DNA of 64,000 nt from Kitasatospora sp. MAA4 (GCF_029893355.1 NZ_JARZAI010000007.1:1-64000), one strand, 5' to 3'; shown: positions 1-8,950, counted from the stretch's first letter. A program made the numbers and translations. Notes: generated from the letters alone by a model not told the origin.

Positions 1-8
1 CACAACGA

Positions 9-82
9 CGCGGGGTGGAGCAGCTCGGTAGCTCGCTGGGCTCATAACCCAGAGGTCGCAGGTTCAAATCCTGTCCCCGCTA
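9..82 (+). tRNA. Initiator tRNA-fMet (CAU), copy 1
   Basis: A 74-nt cloverleaf with a CAT anticodon in the loop ctcataa, the three G-C pairs of an initiator anticodon stem (GGG/CCC), the T arm ggttcaaatc and an unpaired first base (C1 opposite U72), the mark of initiator tRNAs. The CCA end is not encoded. It lies in a 131-bp segment repeated at 195-325. Confidence 0.97.
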
Positions 83-90
83 CTCTCGTT

Positions 91-128
91 GAAGGTCCGG
101 AGGTTATCCTCCGGGCCTTCTTCGTTTT
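91..128 (+). terminator. Rho-independent terminator of tRNA-fMet copy 1
   Basis: A 13-bp stem (91-103 with 108-120, one G-U pair) closed by TTAT and followed by TTCGTTTT lies 8 nt after the tRNA. Confidence 0.88.
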
Positions 129-202
129 CCGGGGCGTCCGCCCGCCCTGGGGGCGCGATGCACGGTTCACGCCCCTGACGTGCTATGTTTACAACACAAC
201 GA

Positions 203-276
203 CGCGGGGTGGAGCAGCTCGGTAGCTCGCTGGGCTCATAACCCAGAGGTCGCAGGTTCAAATCCTGTCCCCGCTA
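203..276 (+). tRNA. Initiator tRNA-fMet (CAU), copy 2
   Basis: Identical over all 74 nt to the copy at 9-82, with the C1/U72 mismatch and CAT anticodon. The 70 bp between the first terminator and this copy is unique and holds a -10-like TATGTT at 184-189, so this copy probably has its own promoter. Confidence 0.97.
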
Positions 277-284
277 CTCTCGTT

Positions 285-322
285 GAAGGCTCGGAGGTTA
301 TCCTCCGGGCCTTCTTCGTTTT
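285..322 (+). terminator. Rho-independent terminator of tRNA-fMet copy 2
   Basis: Same hairpin as at 91-128 except for a TC to CT swap in the left arm that moves the single G-U wobble and keeps the stem; a T-rich tract follows. Confidence 0.88.
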
Positions 323-409
323 CCGCGACGGGAGTTGACGCGGCCCGCGAGCTGGTCCACTTTTGGGTCCGCCCTGCGCTCTCCGCCCGGGGCGGAGGGG
401 AGTGGAACG

Positions 410-2347
410 ATGTCCTCCGGGAGTGCGGACGGCGTGCCGCTCCGCTACGAACTGCTGGGTCCGCTGCGGATCCACCGGGAGCAGGCCGTGCGCGAGGCCG
501 GGCCGGCGATGCAGCAGGCCGTGCTCGCGGTGCTGCTGCTGAACGCCAACGAGCCGGTCTCGCGCGAGCAGCTGGTCCAGGCGGTCTGGGGCTCCCGGGC
601 CACCGCCAACGCGTCCGGCCTGATCGCCACGTACGTCGCCCGGCTGCGGCAGGTGCTGGAGCCGGAGCGGGCCCGCCGGTCGCTCGGCGGGGTGCTCTCC
701 TCCTGGAGTGGCGGGTACCGCCTGGCGGTCGGGGCAGGCCGGCTGGACCTGGAGGTCTTCGAGCAGGACCGGCTGCGGGCCCGCGAGCTGCGGGCCGCCG
801 GCGACCTGGCCGGCGCCGGCGCCGCTCTGGACCGCGCGCTCGGCCTGTGGCGCGGGGCCGGTCTGGACGGGCTGCCCGGGCCGTACGCGGCACTGCACCG
901 GGGGAGGTTCACCGAACTGCGGCTGGCCACCGAGGAGGAGCGGTTCGAGGTGGCGCTGCTGACCGGCCGGCAGCACGAGGCGGTGCCGGAGCTGGCCCTG
1001 CTGGCCGCCGAGCAGCCGCACCGGGAGCGGCTGCGGGCGCTGCTGATGCTGGCGCTCTACCGGGCCGGCCGGCGCAGCGAGGCGCTGGCCGTCTACGCGG
1101 AGACCCGCCGCCTGCTGGTCGCCGAGCTGGGGCTCGAACCGGGCCGCGAGCTCGCCGAGTTGCACCAGCGGATGCTGCGGGCCGATCCGGCGCTCGAACT
1201 CGGCCTTGAGCCTGCCCGGTCGGGCCGGCCGCCCGGCGGGATGCTGCGGGCGGTCTGGCGGCCGGCCCAACTCCCCCTCGATCCTGCCGACTTCACCGGA
1301 CGTTCGGCCGAACTCCGGGCGCTGTTCCGGGCACTGGGCTCCGGACCGGAGCCCACCGCGTCGCGCCGGGCGACGGCGGTCGCGGTGGCCGTGATCAGCG
1401 GGCCGCCGGGGATCGGCAAGACGGCGCTCGCCGTGCACGCCGCGCAGCGGCTGCGCGAGCAGTTCGCCGACGGTCAGCTGTACGCGTCCCTGCACGGACC
1501 GGACGGGCGCCCGCGTGCGGCGGATGAGCTGCTGGCCCGTCTGCTCGCCGATCTGGGGGTGGAACCGGGCGATCTGCCGGGGGAGTTGGAGCAGCGCTCG
1601 GCGCTGTTCCGGTCGGTCAGCGCGGGGCGAAGACTGCTGCTGGTGCTGGACGACGCGCAGAGTGCGGCCCAGGTGGCGGCGCTGCTGCCCGGTTCGGCCG
1701 GCTGCGCGGTGCTGGTCACCGCGCGCTCCCGGCTCGGCGAACTGCCCGGCGCCCGCACGGTTCTGCTCGGTCGGTTGGCACCGGCCGAGGCGGTGCGGCT
1801 GCTGCGGCGGCTGGTCGACGGCGCGGGTGCGGGCGCCGGGGCGGTGGACGCCGAGCAGGCCGCGGTCGAGGCGGTGCTGGCGGTCTGCGACGGGGTGCCG
1901 CTGGCCCTGCGGGCCGCCGCCGCCCGGGTGGCCGCCCGCCCCGGCGATGGGCTGGTGCGGCTGGCCGGCCGGCTGGCCGACGAGCGGCGCCGGTTGGCCG
2001 AGCTCAGCCCCGGCGGGCGCGGCGTGGGCGGAGCCCTGGCCTCCTGCGGTGAGCGGCTGCGCCGGGCGCCGGACGGGCTGGCCGGCTGGCTCGCGTTCCG
2101 CCGGCTGAGCCGGCTCGGCCCGGCCGACTACAGCCCCCTGGCGGCGGCGGAGCTGCTCGGCGTCGGCGAGGACCGGGCCGAGGACCTGCTCGACCTGCTC
2201 GCCGAGTACGGTCTGCTGAGCCGGACGGCCGAGGGCGGATACCGGCTGCACCCGCTCGCGGCGCTCTTCGGGCGGACCTCCGGATGGACGCGGGATGGAA
2301 TCCGGATGGCGGCCGCGGAACCCGGGCAGCAGCGCGCAGAGGACTGA
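410..2347 (+). CDS. SARP/AfsR-like transcriptional regulator with NB-ARC ATPase domain
   Basis: A 645-residue regulator. Residues about 10-100 form an OmpR-type winged helix (YELLGPLRI, then REQLVQAVWG), followed by a bacterial transcriptional activation domain (about 105-250) ending in the typical LGLEPGRELAELHQRML. A P-loop (GPPGIGKTALA) lies near residue 330 and a Walker B-like LLLVLDDA follows. The protein stops soon after the ATPase and lacks the long TPR tail of AfsR, so it is a short AfsR/SARP type. ATG at 410 is chosen because GGAGGGGAG precedes it; the frame is open further upstream without a better site. Such proteins usually activate secondary-metabolite or developmental genes; the target is unknown and no biosynthetic cluster is in view. 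Confidence 0.88.
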   Translation: MSSGSADGVPLRYELLGPLRIHREQAVREAGPAMQQAVLAVLLLNANEPVSREQLVQAVWGSRATANASGLIATYVARLRQVLEPERARRSLGGVLSSWSGGYRLAVGAGRLDLEVFEQDRLRARELRAAGDLAGAGAALDRALGLWRGAGLDGLPGPYAALHRGRFTELRLATEEERFEVALLTGRQHEAVPELALLAAEQPHRERLRALLMLALYRAGRRSEALAVYAETRRLLVAELGLEPGRELAELHQRMLRADPALELGLEPARSGRPPGGMLRAVWRPAQLPLDPADFTGRSAELRALFRALGSGPEPTASRRATAVAVAVISGPPGIGKTALAVHAAQRLREQFADGQLYASLHGPDGRPRAADELLARLLADLGVEPGDLPGELEQRSALFRSVSAGRRLLLVLDDAQSAAQVAALLPGSAGCAVLVTARSRLGELPGARTVLLGRLAPAEAVRLLRRLVDGAGAGAGAVDAEQAAVEAVLAVCDGVPLALRAAAARVAARPGDGLVRLAGRLADERRRLAELSPGGRGVGGALASCGERLRRAPDGLAGWLAFRRLSRLGPADYSPLAAAELLGVGEDRAEDLLDLLAEYGLLSRTAEGGYRLHPLAALFGRTSGWTRDGIRMAAAEPGQQRAED

Positions 2348-2446
2348 CGTGCGGCGATGCCAGGGCTGCGGGGTAGCCGCAAAGGTCTGTACCACGTCGG
2401 TGTCGAGCGGGTTGTCCCCGGCCCGTCAGGGAGTCTTGACCGACTA

Positions 2447-2462
2447 TTTGGTCTAGTCCACT
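2447..2462 (+). promoter_or_regulatory. DasR operator (dre) before the first chitinase
   Basis: TTTGGTCTAGTCCACT matches the inner 12 bases of the dre consensus (TGGTCTAGACCA) at 11 of 12. It lies 6 nt after a -35-like TTGACC (2436-2441) and 43 nt before the chitinase start, so a bound DasR would block the promoter. Confidence 0.8.
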
Positions 2463-2504
2463 CTGCCTGTGTCACGCGTCCTGTTGACCCAGAGGAGCTG
2501 CCTC

Positions 2505-4097
2505 GTGCACCGTGCGACCAGACAGACCGAGAGAAGACCCGCCGAGCGCCGCTCGTCGGCTCGTTCGGCCCCACGAGCGGCGCTGGCCTGCGTGGCCGCG
2601 CTCGCCCTGGCCGCGGCCGGCACCGTCCTTGTGGTCTCCGGAGCGAGCGCCAGCGCCGGCGCGAGTGTCGCCAACCTGCTGCAGAACCCGGGCTTCGAGA
2701 CCGGCACCCTGGCGGGCTGGAGCTGTACCGCGAACTCCGGTGCCGTGACCGGAAGTCCGGTGCACTCCGGCTCGTACGCGCTGCGGGCCACGCCGGTGGG
2801 CAACGACGACGCCCAGTGCAGCCAGCAGGTCGCTGTCCTTCCCAACTCCTCCTACACGCTGAGCGGTTGGGTGCAGGGGAGCTACGTCTACCTGGGGGAC
2901 AGCGGGACCGGCGCGACGGACACGTCCACCTGGAGCACCAACTCCGCCTGGAACCAGCTGACCACCGGCTTCACCACCGGTGCCTCCACCACCCAGGTGA
3001 CGATCTACCTGCACGGCTGGTACGGGACGGGCGCGTACGGCGCGGACGACCTGGTGCTCGCCGGTCCGGCGCCGTCCCCGACCAGCACGCCGACGACGGC
3101 CCCGCCGACGACGCAACCTCCCACCACCCCGCCCCCCACCACCGCGCCGCCGACGACGGCCCCGCCGACCTCGCCGTCCCCCACGACGACCCCGCCCGGC
3201 GGCGGCAGGCACCTGCTGACCGGCTACTGGCAGGACTTCGACAACGGCGCCACCGACCAGCGGCTCAGCGACGTCAACCCGGCCTACGACATCATCGCGG
3301 TGGCCTTCGCCGACACCGACCCGTCGAAGCCGGGCGGGATCACCTTCGCGCTGGACGGCACCCTGTCGAGCAAGCTCGGCGGCTACACCGATGCCCAGTT
3401 CAAGGCGGACATCAAGGCCAAGCAGGCGGCCGGCAAGAAGGTGGTGCTCTCGATCGGCGGCCAGAACGGCACGATCTCGGTGGGTGACTCCACCGCGGCC
3501 GCCAACTTCGCCGGCAGTGCCTACGCGCTGATGCAGAGCTACGGGTTCAACGGCGTCGACATCGACCTGGAGAACGGCGTCAGCGCCACCTACATGGGCA
3601 GCGCGCTGCACTCGCTGGCGGCGATGGCGGGCAGCGGCTTCGTCCTGACGATGGCGCCGCAGACCATCGACATGCAGTCCACCGGCGGCGACTACTTCCA
3701 GCTGGCGCTGAACACCAAGGACATCCTGACCATCGTCAACATGCAGTACTACAACTCGGGTTCGATGAACGGCTGCGACGGCAACGTCTACTCCGAGGGC
3801 AGCGAGGACTTCCTCACCGCGCTGGCCTGCATCCAGTTGCAGGGCGGCCTCGCGCCGAGCCAGGTCGGTCTCGGGGTCCCCGCCTCGACCAGCGCGGCCG
3901 GCAGCGGCTACGTCTCGCCGAGCGTCGTGGACAACGCCCTGGACTGCCTCGCGAGCGGTACCAACTGCGGCTCGTTCAAGCCCCCCACCAGCTGGCCGGG
4001 CATCGGCGGTGCGATGACCTGGTCCACCAACTGGGATGCCAGTAACGGCAATTCGATTGCCGGAACGGTCGGCGGCCACCTCCACGGCATGAGCTGA
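2505..4097 (+). CDS. Secreted GH18 chitinase with N-terminal carbohydrate-binding module
   Basis: A secreted endochitinase of 530 residues. A twin-arginine-free, Arg-rich leader with a hydrophobic core ends near ASASAGA. Residues about 55-185 form a beta-sandwich carbohydrate-binding module (NPGFETGTLAGW ... LHGWYG), then a Thr/Pro linker (about 187-232), then the GH18 barrel from GYWQDF. SIGG (substrate strand) and VDIDLE at residues 351-356 carry the DxDxE catalytic motif, with Glu356 as proton donor. GTG at 2505 is chosen over the upstream GTG at 2469 because AGAGGAG sits 7 nt before it. A dre operator overlaps the promoter, pointing to DasR control. A second chitinase follows after 90 nt. 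Confidence 0.93.
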   Translation: MHRATRQTERRPAERRSSARSAPRAALACVAALALAAAGTVLVVSGASASAGASVANLLQNPGFETGTLAGWSCTANSGAVTGSPVHSGSYALRATPVGNDDAQCSQQVAVLPNSSYTLSGWVQGSYVYLGDSGTGATDTSTWSTNSAWNQLTTGFTTGASTTQVTIYLHGWYGTGAYGADDLVLAGPAPSPTSTPTTAPPTTQPPTTPPPTTAPPTTAPPTSPSPTTTPPGGGRHLLTGYWQDFDNGATDQRLSDVNPAYDIIAVAFADTDPSKPGGITFALDGTLSSKLGGYTDAQFKADIKAKQAAGKKVVLSIGGQNGTISVGDSTAAANFAGSAYALMQSYGFNGVDIDLENGVSATYMGSALHSLAAMAGSGFVLTMAPQTIDMQSTGGDYFQLALNTKDILTIVNMQYYNSGSMNGCDGNVYSEGSEDFLTALACIQLQGGLAPSQVGLGVPASTSAAGSGYVSPSVVDNALDCLASGTNCGSFKPPTSWPGIGGAMTWSTNWDASNGNSIAGTVGGHLHGMS

Positions 4098-4117
4098 CCC
4101 GAGGCCTCCCGTCGCTC

Positions 4118-4160
4118 CCGTCCGCTGCCCGCCCCACCAGTCGATCCGGGCGGCGGACGG
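4118..4160 (+). terminator. Stem-loop between the two chitinase genes
   Basis: A 14-bp stem (4118-4131 with 4147-4160, one G-U pair) is followed by a C-rich tract rather than a clear U run. Only 27 nt separate it from the next start codon, so it may be an attenuator or processing stem rather than a full stop. Confidence 0.55.
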
Positions 4161-4187
4161 CCCTTCCCCCACATCACAGGAGAGCGA

Positions 4188-6185
4188 ATGCGCAGAACCA
4201 GTCGATCGGCATGGGCGGTGACCTCGGCAGCCGGACTGCTGCTGGGAGCGGCCATGTCGGTGCTGGGCAGTGCCCATGCCCAGGCCTCACAGAACCTCCC
4301 GACGGCCACCCCACTGGCCGCCGCCACCAACACGACCGGCGCGCCCGCCAGTTCGGGTGGGATGAAGGTGGCGTACTACGACCAGTGGTCGGTGTACCAG
4401 AACGCCTTCTACCTGAAGAACGTCGACAGCTCCGGCGAGGCGAGCAAGCTCAACTACCTGATCTACGACTTCGAGAACATCGACCCGACCAACCTCACCT
4501 GCTTCGAGGCCAATTCGGCCGCCTCGCAGGACGAGAACAACCCCAACGCGGGTGACGGCGCGGGCGACTCGTTCGCCGACTACGGGAAGAGCTTCGGCTC
4601 GGACATCAGCGTGGACGGCACCGCGGACGCCTGGAACATGCCGATCGTCGGCAACTTCCACCAGCTCCAGGAGCTGAAGGCGAAGAACCCGAACCTCAAG
4701 GTCGTGCTGAGCCTGGGTGGTTGGACCTACTCCAAGTTCTTCTCGGACGCGGCCGCGACCGACGCCTCGCGCAAGAAGCTGGTCAGCTCCTGCATCGACA
4801 TGTTCATCAAGGGCAACCTGCCCTCGCAGAACGGCTACGGCGGCGCGGACACCGGCAAGGGCATCTTCGACGGCTTCGACATCGACTGGGAGTACCCGGG
4901 CGGCGGCGGCCACACCGGCAACCACGCCAGCACGGCCGACAAGCAGAACTTCACGGCCCTGCTGGCCGAGTTCCGCACCGAGTTGAACGCGCAGGGTACG
5001 GCGGACGGCAGGACGTACTCGCTCTCGGCGGCGCTGCCGGCCGGGCAGGACAAGATCCGATCCGTCGAGACCGACAAGATCGGCCAGTACCTGACGTTCG
5101 GCGACCCGATGACCTACGACATGCACGGCGGCTGGGAGCCCACCGGGCCCACCAACCACCAGTCGCCGCTGTACGAGAACCCGGCCGACCCGTCCAACGC
5201 GATCGCGCCCGGAACCTCCAAGTACTCGGCGAACGAGGCGATCAAGGCCTACACGGTCGGTGATCCGCAGTACGGGATACCCGGCGGGTTCCCGGCGGCC
5301 AAGCTCAACATGGGCGTGCCGTTCTACTACCGCGGGTGGACCGGTGTGCCGGCGGGCAGCAGCCACGGGCTCTACCAGACGGCGAGCGGCCCGGCGGCGG
5401 GAGCGGCCGACTCGGGCGATGTGGCGGGCATCCGGATGTACAAGGAGCTCTCCGGAGTCGTCGACAATCCGGCGGACACCTTCTGGGACCCGAGCTCGCA
5501 GGCCGCGTACTTCTACGACGGCACCAACTTCTGGTCCGGTGAGGACTCCCAGTCGCTCCAGGCCACCAGCGACTACCTGCACTGCAACGGCCTGGGCGGG
5601 ACGATGATGTTCTCGCTGTACGACCTGGACGCGGCTGCCACGCTGTTCAATACGGCGGTGGCGGACACCGACGGTTCGGCCGCCAACTGCCCGGCGCCGA
5701 CCCCCACGCCGACGCCGACCCCCACGCCCACTCCGACGCCGACTCCCACACCCACGCCGACCCCCACGCCCACCCCGACCCCCACGCCGACCGGCGGCAT
5801 TGTGGTCAACGGCGGCTTCGAGTCCGGCTCGCTCTCGCCGTGGACCTGCACCGGCAACCTCGGCTCGGTGGTGAGCAGCCCGGTGCACTCCGGCTCGCAC
5901 GCCCTCGCCGGCGCCGCCAGTGCCGGTGACGACGCCCAGTGCTCGCAGACCGTCACGGTGAAGCCGAACACCACCTACACGCTCTCCGGCTGGGTGCAGG
6001 GCAGCTACACCTACCTCGGCGTGACCGGCTCGGGTGCGGACACCTCGACCTGGACCAGCGGCTCCAACTGGTCCCAACTCTCAACCAAGTTCACCACCGG
6101 CGCCGCAGTCACCTCGGTGACCGTCTGGGTGCACGGCTGGTACGGCCAGGGCACGTACTACGCGGACGATCTCAGCGTGAGCTGA
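4188..6185 (+). CDS. Secreted GH18 chitinase with C-terminal carbohydrate-binding module
   Basis: A 665-residue secreted chitinase. A signal peptide of about 35 residues (core AAGLLLGAAMSVLG) is followed by a GH18 domain starting at KVAYYDQWSVYQ; SLGGW and FDIDWEY give the DxDxE motif with Glu235 as the acid. A pure Pro-Thr repeat linker (about 504-538) leads to a carbohydrate-binding module (about 540-665) closely similar to the N-terminal module of the preceding chitinase, but at the other end of the protein. ATG at 4188 has AGGAGAG 4 nt upstream. It probably shares the dre-controlled transcript of its neighbour. The two catalytic domains belong to different GH18 subgroups, so they likely attack chitin in complementary ways. 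Confidence 0.94.
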   Translation: MRRTSRSAWAVTSAAGLLLGAAMSVLGSAHAQASQNLPTATPLAAATNTTGAPASSGGMKVAYYDQWSVYQNAFYLKNVDSSGEASKLNYLIYDFENIDPTNLTCFEANSAASQDENNPNAGDGAGDSFADYGKSFGSDISVDGTADAWNMPIVGNFHQLQELKAKNPNLKVVLSLGGWTYSKFFSDAAATDASRKKLVSSCIDMFIKGNLPSQNGYGGADTGKGIFDGFDIDWEYPGGGGHTGNHASTADKQNFTALLAEFRTELNAQGTADGRTYSLSAALPAGQDKIRSVETDKIGQYLTFGDPMTYDMHGGWEPTGPTNHQSPLYENPADPSNAIAPGTSKYSANEAIKAYTVGDPQYGIPGGFPAAKLNMGVPFYYRGWTGVPAGSSHGLYQTASGPAAGAADSGDVAGIRMYKELSGVVDNPADTFWDPSSQAAYFYDGTNFWSGEDSQSLQATSDYLHCNGLGGTMMFSLYDLDAAATLFNTAVADTDGSAANCPAPTPTPTPTPTPTPTPTPTPTPTPTPTPTPTPTGGIVVNGGFESGSLSPWTCTGNLGSVVSSPVHSGSHALAGAASAGDDAQCSQTVTVKPNTTYTLSGWVQGSYTYLGVTGSGADTSTWTSGSNWSQLSTKFTTGAAVTSVTVWVHGWYGQGTYYADDLSVS

Positions 6186-6214
6186 GGCGCCGACGCGCCG
6201 TTCCCGCGCAGGTC

Positions 6215-6249
6215 GGAGGCGGTGTCACCGAAGCGGTGGCGCCGCCTCC
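6215..6249 (+). terminator. Terminator after the chitinase pair
   Basis: GGAGGCGG (6215-6222) pairs with CCGCCTCC (6242-6249), with a smaller nested GGTG/CACC stem inside. The rest of the 324-bp gap to the next gene (6250-6509) shows no convincing gene or site. Confidence 0.55.
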
Positions 6250-6509
6250 GGTACTATTGGCGGACGCTCGGTTCATCCCCATTGGCAGTGGGGGGTTTGT
6301 GAGGCGCAAGTGTCGGGAAATCGACAAAGCGCTGAGGCAATCTCGCCGGCCTCGGCCCGGCCCGCCAAATGTTCGCGGGGCAGGTGTACGCGGGTATCGG
6401 GTGATGCGACGATGGACCACATGGGGGACGGTGCACGGCTGTTGACGAGCCGTACGCCCCGGCTTGCCCCCGGCGGACAGCGCGGCACTCGGGGGGAGCG
6501 GGAGTCGGC

Positions 6510-8456
6510 ATGAAGCTGATCGGCAGGAACTCGCCAGGATCCGGCCCCGTCCATGAGCACGGCGACGAGGCCGTCACACCCGTGCCCGCATCCGCCCCGG
6601 TGCCCGCCCAGCGCAGGAGCGCACTGACCCGGGGACGCTCGTACGGGCCGGAGAGCCTGGTCCACGTCCCCGTCCCGCAACTGCCCGGCCGCTACTCACC
6701 GCTCGGCAACACCGGCGGCACCGGCAGCTCGGCGGCGGCCGCGGACGCCGACTTCGAGCACCTCAGCTTCGAGACCGAACTCGCCGCCCGGGAGTCCGCC
6801 GCGCTGGAGACCCGGCACCGCGCCGCCGCCGAGGCGGGGGACCCGAACGCGGCCAGCCTGCTCGGCGCGCTGCTGCTGCGCCGCGGCGAGCTGGACGACG
6901 CCGAGCCGTACCTGCGCAAGGCCGCCGCCGCCGGGCTGCGGGCCGCCGCCAACAACCTGGGCGTCCTGCTGCACCAGCGCGGACACCGCTCCGAGGCCGG
7001 CCAGTGGTGGCGGCAGGCCGCCGTCGCCGGCAGCGCCCCGGCAGCGCACGCGCTCGGCCTGCACCTGCGCGACCAGGGCGAGGAGGAGGCCGCCGAGTAC
7101 TGGCTGCACTTCGCCGCCGAGCAGGGCCACGCGCTGGGCGCCTACGCACTGGGCGACCTGATGGAGCACCGGCGCGACGTGCGCGCCGAGCGCTGGTTCA
7201 AGGCCGCCGCCGACGCCGGCCACCGCGAGGCCGCCTACCGGCTGGCCCGGATGCGCGAGGCGGCCGGCGACAAGGAGAGCGCCGAGACCTGGTACCGCAC
7301 AGCGGCCGTCCGCAGCCACGGCCGGGCCGCGCTGCGCCTGGGCGTCCTGGTCGAGGAGCGCGCCCAGGGCGACCAGGGGCTCTGGGACGAGGCTGCGCGC
7401 TGGTACCGGCAGTCCGCGCAGAACGGCGAGCCGCGGGCGGCCTGCGCGCTGGGCTTCATGCTGCGCGACGCCGGCGACCTGCCGTCCGCCGCCGAGTGGT
7501 GGCAGGAGGCCGCCGAGGCCGGCGACGGCAACGCCGCCAACGCGCTGGGCGCCCTGCACGCGAGCCGGGGCGAGGACGCCGCCGCCGAGCGCTGGTACCG
7601 CGTCGCGCTGGACGCGGGCGATCACAACGGCGCGTTCAACCTCGGGCTGCTCTGCGTGGGCGCCGGCCGCGACGCGCAGGCCGAGCAGTGGTACCGCCGC
7701 GCCGCGTACGCCGGGCATCGGGAGGCGTGCAACGCGCTGGCCGTCGTGCTGCTCCAGCGCGGCGACGAGTCCGGTGCCGAGCCCTGGTTCTCCAAGGCGG
7801 CCGAGGCCGGCAGCGTGGACGGCGCCTTCAACCTCGGTGTCCTGCACGCCGGTCGCGGCGAGCATCAGCAGGCGCAGGAGTGGTACGCCCGGGCGGCGGC
7901 CGAGGGCCACGGCGAGGCGGCGCTGCAACTGGCGGTGGCCAAGGAGCAGCGCGGCGACCTGCCGGCGGCCCTGGACCGCTACCGCCAGGCGGCGGTCGGC
8001 GGCTCCGCCGAGGGCGCCTTCCGGCTCGCCTCGCTGCTGGACCGGCGCGGCGACGCGGAGGCCGAGGCCGAGCACTGGTACGCGATCGCGGCCGACGCCG
8101 GCCATGCCCGGGCCCAGGTGCGGATGGGTGTGCGCGCCGCCGAGCGCGGCGCGTTGGAGATCGCGGAGAGCTGGTACCGCCGGTCGGCGGAGGGCGGCAG
8201 CCGCAGCGCGGCCTTCAACCTGGGCCTGCTGCTGGCCCGTCAGGAGCGCGAGCCGGAGGCGATGCTCTGGTACACCCGGGCGGCCGACGCCGGCCACGGG
8301 CGGGCCGCGCTGCGTCTGGCGCTGCTCGCACTGCGGCGGGGCGAGCCGGTCCAGGCGGAGAACTGGTGCCGGCGGGCGGCCGACTGCGGTCCGGCCGAGG
8401 TGGCTGAGCGCGCGGCCCGGCTGCTGGACGCGCTGCACCCGGAGATGACGGCCTGA
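6510..8456 (+). CDS. Sel1/TPR-repeat protein
   Basis: A 648-residue protein built almost wholly from about fifteen Sel1-like repeats of roughly 36 residues, each with AxxLG / AExWY.xAAxAGH signatures (for example AEQWYRRAAYAGHREACNAL). The first 95 residues are unstructured and Pro/Ala-rich. No signal peptide or membrane helix is visible, so it is probably a cytoplasmic scaffold. ATG at 6510 follows GGGAGTCGGC; the stop of the repeats coincides with the gene end, so it looks intact. Sel1 proteins mediate protein contacts; the partner here cannot be read from the sequence. It is transcribed alone, convergent with catR. Confidence 0.85.
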   Translation: MKLIGRNSPGSGPVHEHGDEAVTPVPASAPVPAQRRSALTRGRSYGPESLVHVPVPQLPGRYSPLGNTGGTGSSAAAADADFEHLSFETELAARESAALETRHRAAAEAGDPNAASLLGALLLRRGELDDAEPYLRKAAAAGLRAAANNLGVLLHQRGHRSEAGQWWRQAAVAGSAPAAHALGLHLRDQGEEEAAEYWLHFAAEQGHALGAYALGDLMEHRRDVRAERWFKAAADAGHREAAYRLARMREAAGDKESAETWYRTAAVRSHGRAALRLGVLVEERAQGDQGLWDEAARWYRQSAQNGEPRAACALGFMLRDAGDLPSAAEWWQEAAEAGDGNAANALGALHASRGEDAAAERWYRVALDAGDHNGAFNLGLLCVGAGRDAQAEQWYRRAAYAGHREACNALAVVLLQRGDESGAEPWFSKAAEAGSVDGAFNLGVLHAGRGEHQQAQEWYARAAAEGHGEAALQLAVAKEQRGDLPAALDRYRQAAVGGSAEGAFRLASLLDRRGDAEAEAEHWYAIAADAGHARAQVRMGVRAAERGALEIAESWYRRSAEGGSRSAAFNLGLLLARQEREPEAMLWYTRAADAGHGRAALRLALLALRRGEPVQAENWCRRAADCGPAEVAERAARLLDALHPEMTA

Positions 8457-8474
8457 CGGCTTCCCGCCAGGGGG

Positions 8475-8885
8475 TCAGTGGCAGTCCGGACAGAGCCCGC
8501 GGTAGGTGATCTCGGCGCCGGAGACGGCGAAGCCGAAGCGCTCGTCGGCCGACAGCGCGGCGAGCGGGTCGCCGACCGGGTGGACGTCGCGGATCGTGCC
8601 GCACCGGGAGCAGATCAGGTGCTGGTGCGAGTGGTGCGCGTTCGGGTCGTAGCGCTTGGCGCGGCCGTCCGTGCTGACCTCCAGGACCTCCCCGAGGATC
8701 ACCAGCTCGCCGAGCGTGTTGTAGACCGTCGCGCGGCTGATCTCCGGGAGGCGTGACACCGCGCGGGCGTGCACCTCGTCGGCGGTCAGGTGGACGTGGT
8801 CGCCGTCGAGAACCTCGGCCACGACGCGCCGCTGCGCGGTCAGTCGCCAGCCACGCGTGCGCAGTCGCTCCAGGAGGTCACTCAT
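8475..8885 (-). CDS. catR: Fur-family repressor CatR/FurA
   Basis: A 136-residue Fur-family repressor. The N-terminal winged helix ends in [10 protein letters not shown] (recognition helix); the metal and redox region has HHSHQH and two CxxC pairs (CSRCG and a final CPDC), typical of peroxide-sensing members. It is divergent from the catalase catA with 114 bp between the start codons. In S. coelicolor CatR represses catA and is inactivated by peroxide through thiol oxidation; the same wiring is expected here. The start at 8885 is the only one that gives a full winged helix. Confidence 0.93.
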   Translation of the reverse strand: MSDLLERLRTRGWRLTAQRRVVAEVLDGDHVHLTADEVHARAVSRLPEISRATVYNTLGELVILGEVLEVSTDGRAKRYDPNAHHSHQHLICSRCGTIRDVHPVGDPLAALSADERFGFAVSGAEITYRGLCPDCH

Positions 8886-8904
8886 GGTCTCAGGGTAGCA
8901 AGTT

Positions 8905-8950
8905 CTGGACTTGGTTCCAGTGTTGACTTAGACAAAGTCCAAGCTAGGAT
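8905..8950 (+). promoter_or_regulatory. catA promoter with CatR operator candidates
   Basis: TTGACT (8923-8928) and TAGGAT (8945-8950), 16 bp apart, make a good vegetative promoter. The spacer holds the inverted repeat CTTAGAC-AAA-GTCCAAG (8927-8943), and CTGGA-N5-TCCAG lies just upstream (about 8906-8920). Both are placed to repress catA and perhaps catR. Confidence 0.75.

Larger units (their letters stand above)
1..325 (+). repeat. 131-bp direct duplication carrying tRNA-fMet and terminator
   Basis: Bases 1-131 recur at 195-325 (offset 194) with only the two-base swap in the terminator stem. The window starts inside the first copy, so the unit may extend further left. Confidence 0.9.

Noticed and set aside
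236..2395. A 719-codon open frame on the reverse strand
   Set aside because: It mirrors the AfsR-like gene, is rich in Arg, Pro, Gly and Gln with no domain, and is a side effect of high GC third positions.
5698..5794. Tandem repeat as an array or origin iterons
   Set aside because: It encodes the Pro-Thr linker of a chitinase in one frame with periodicity of codons.
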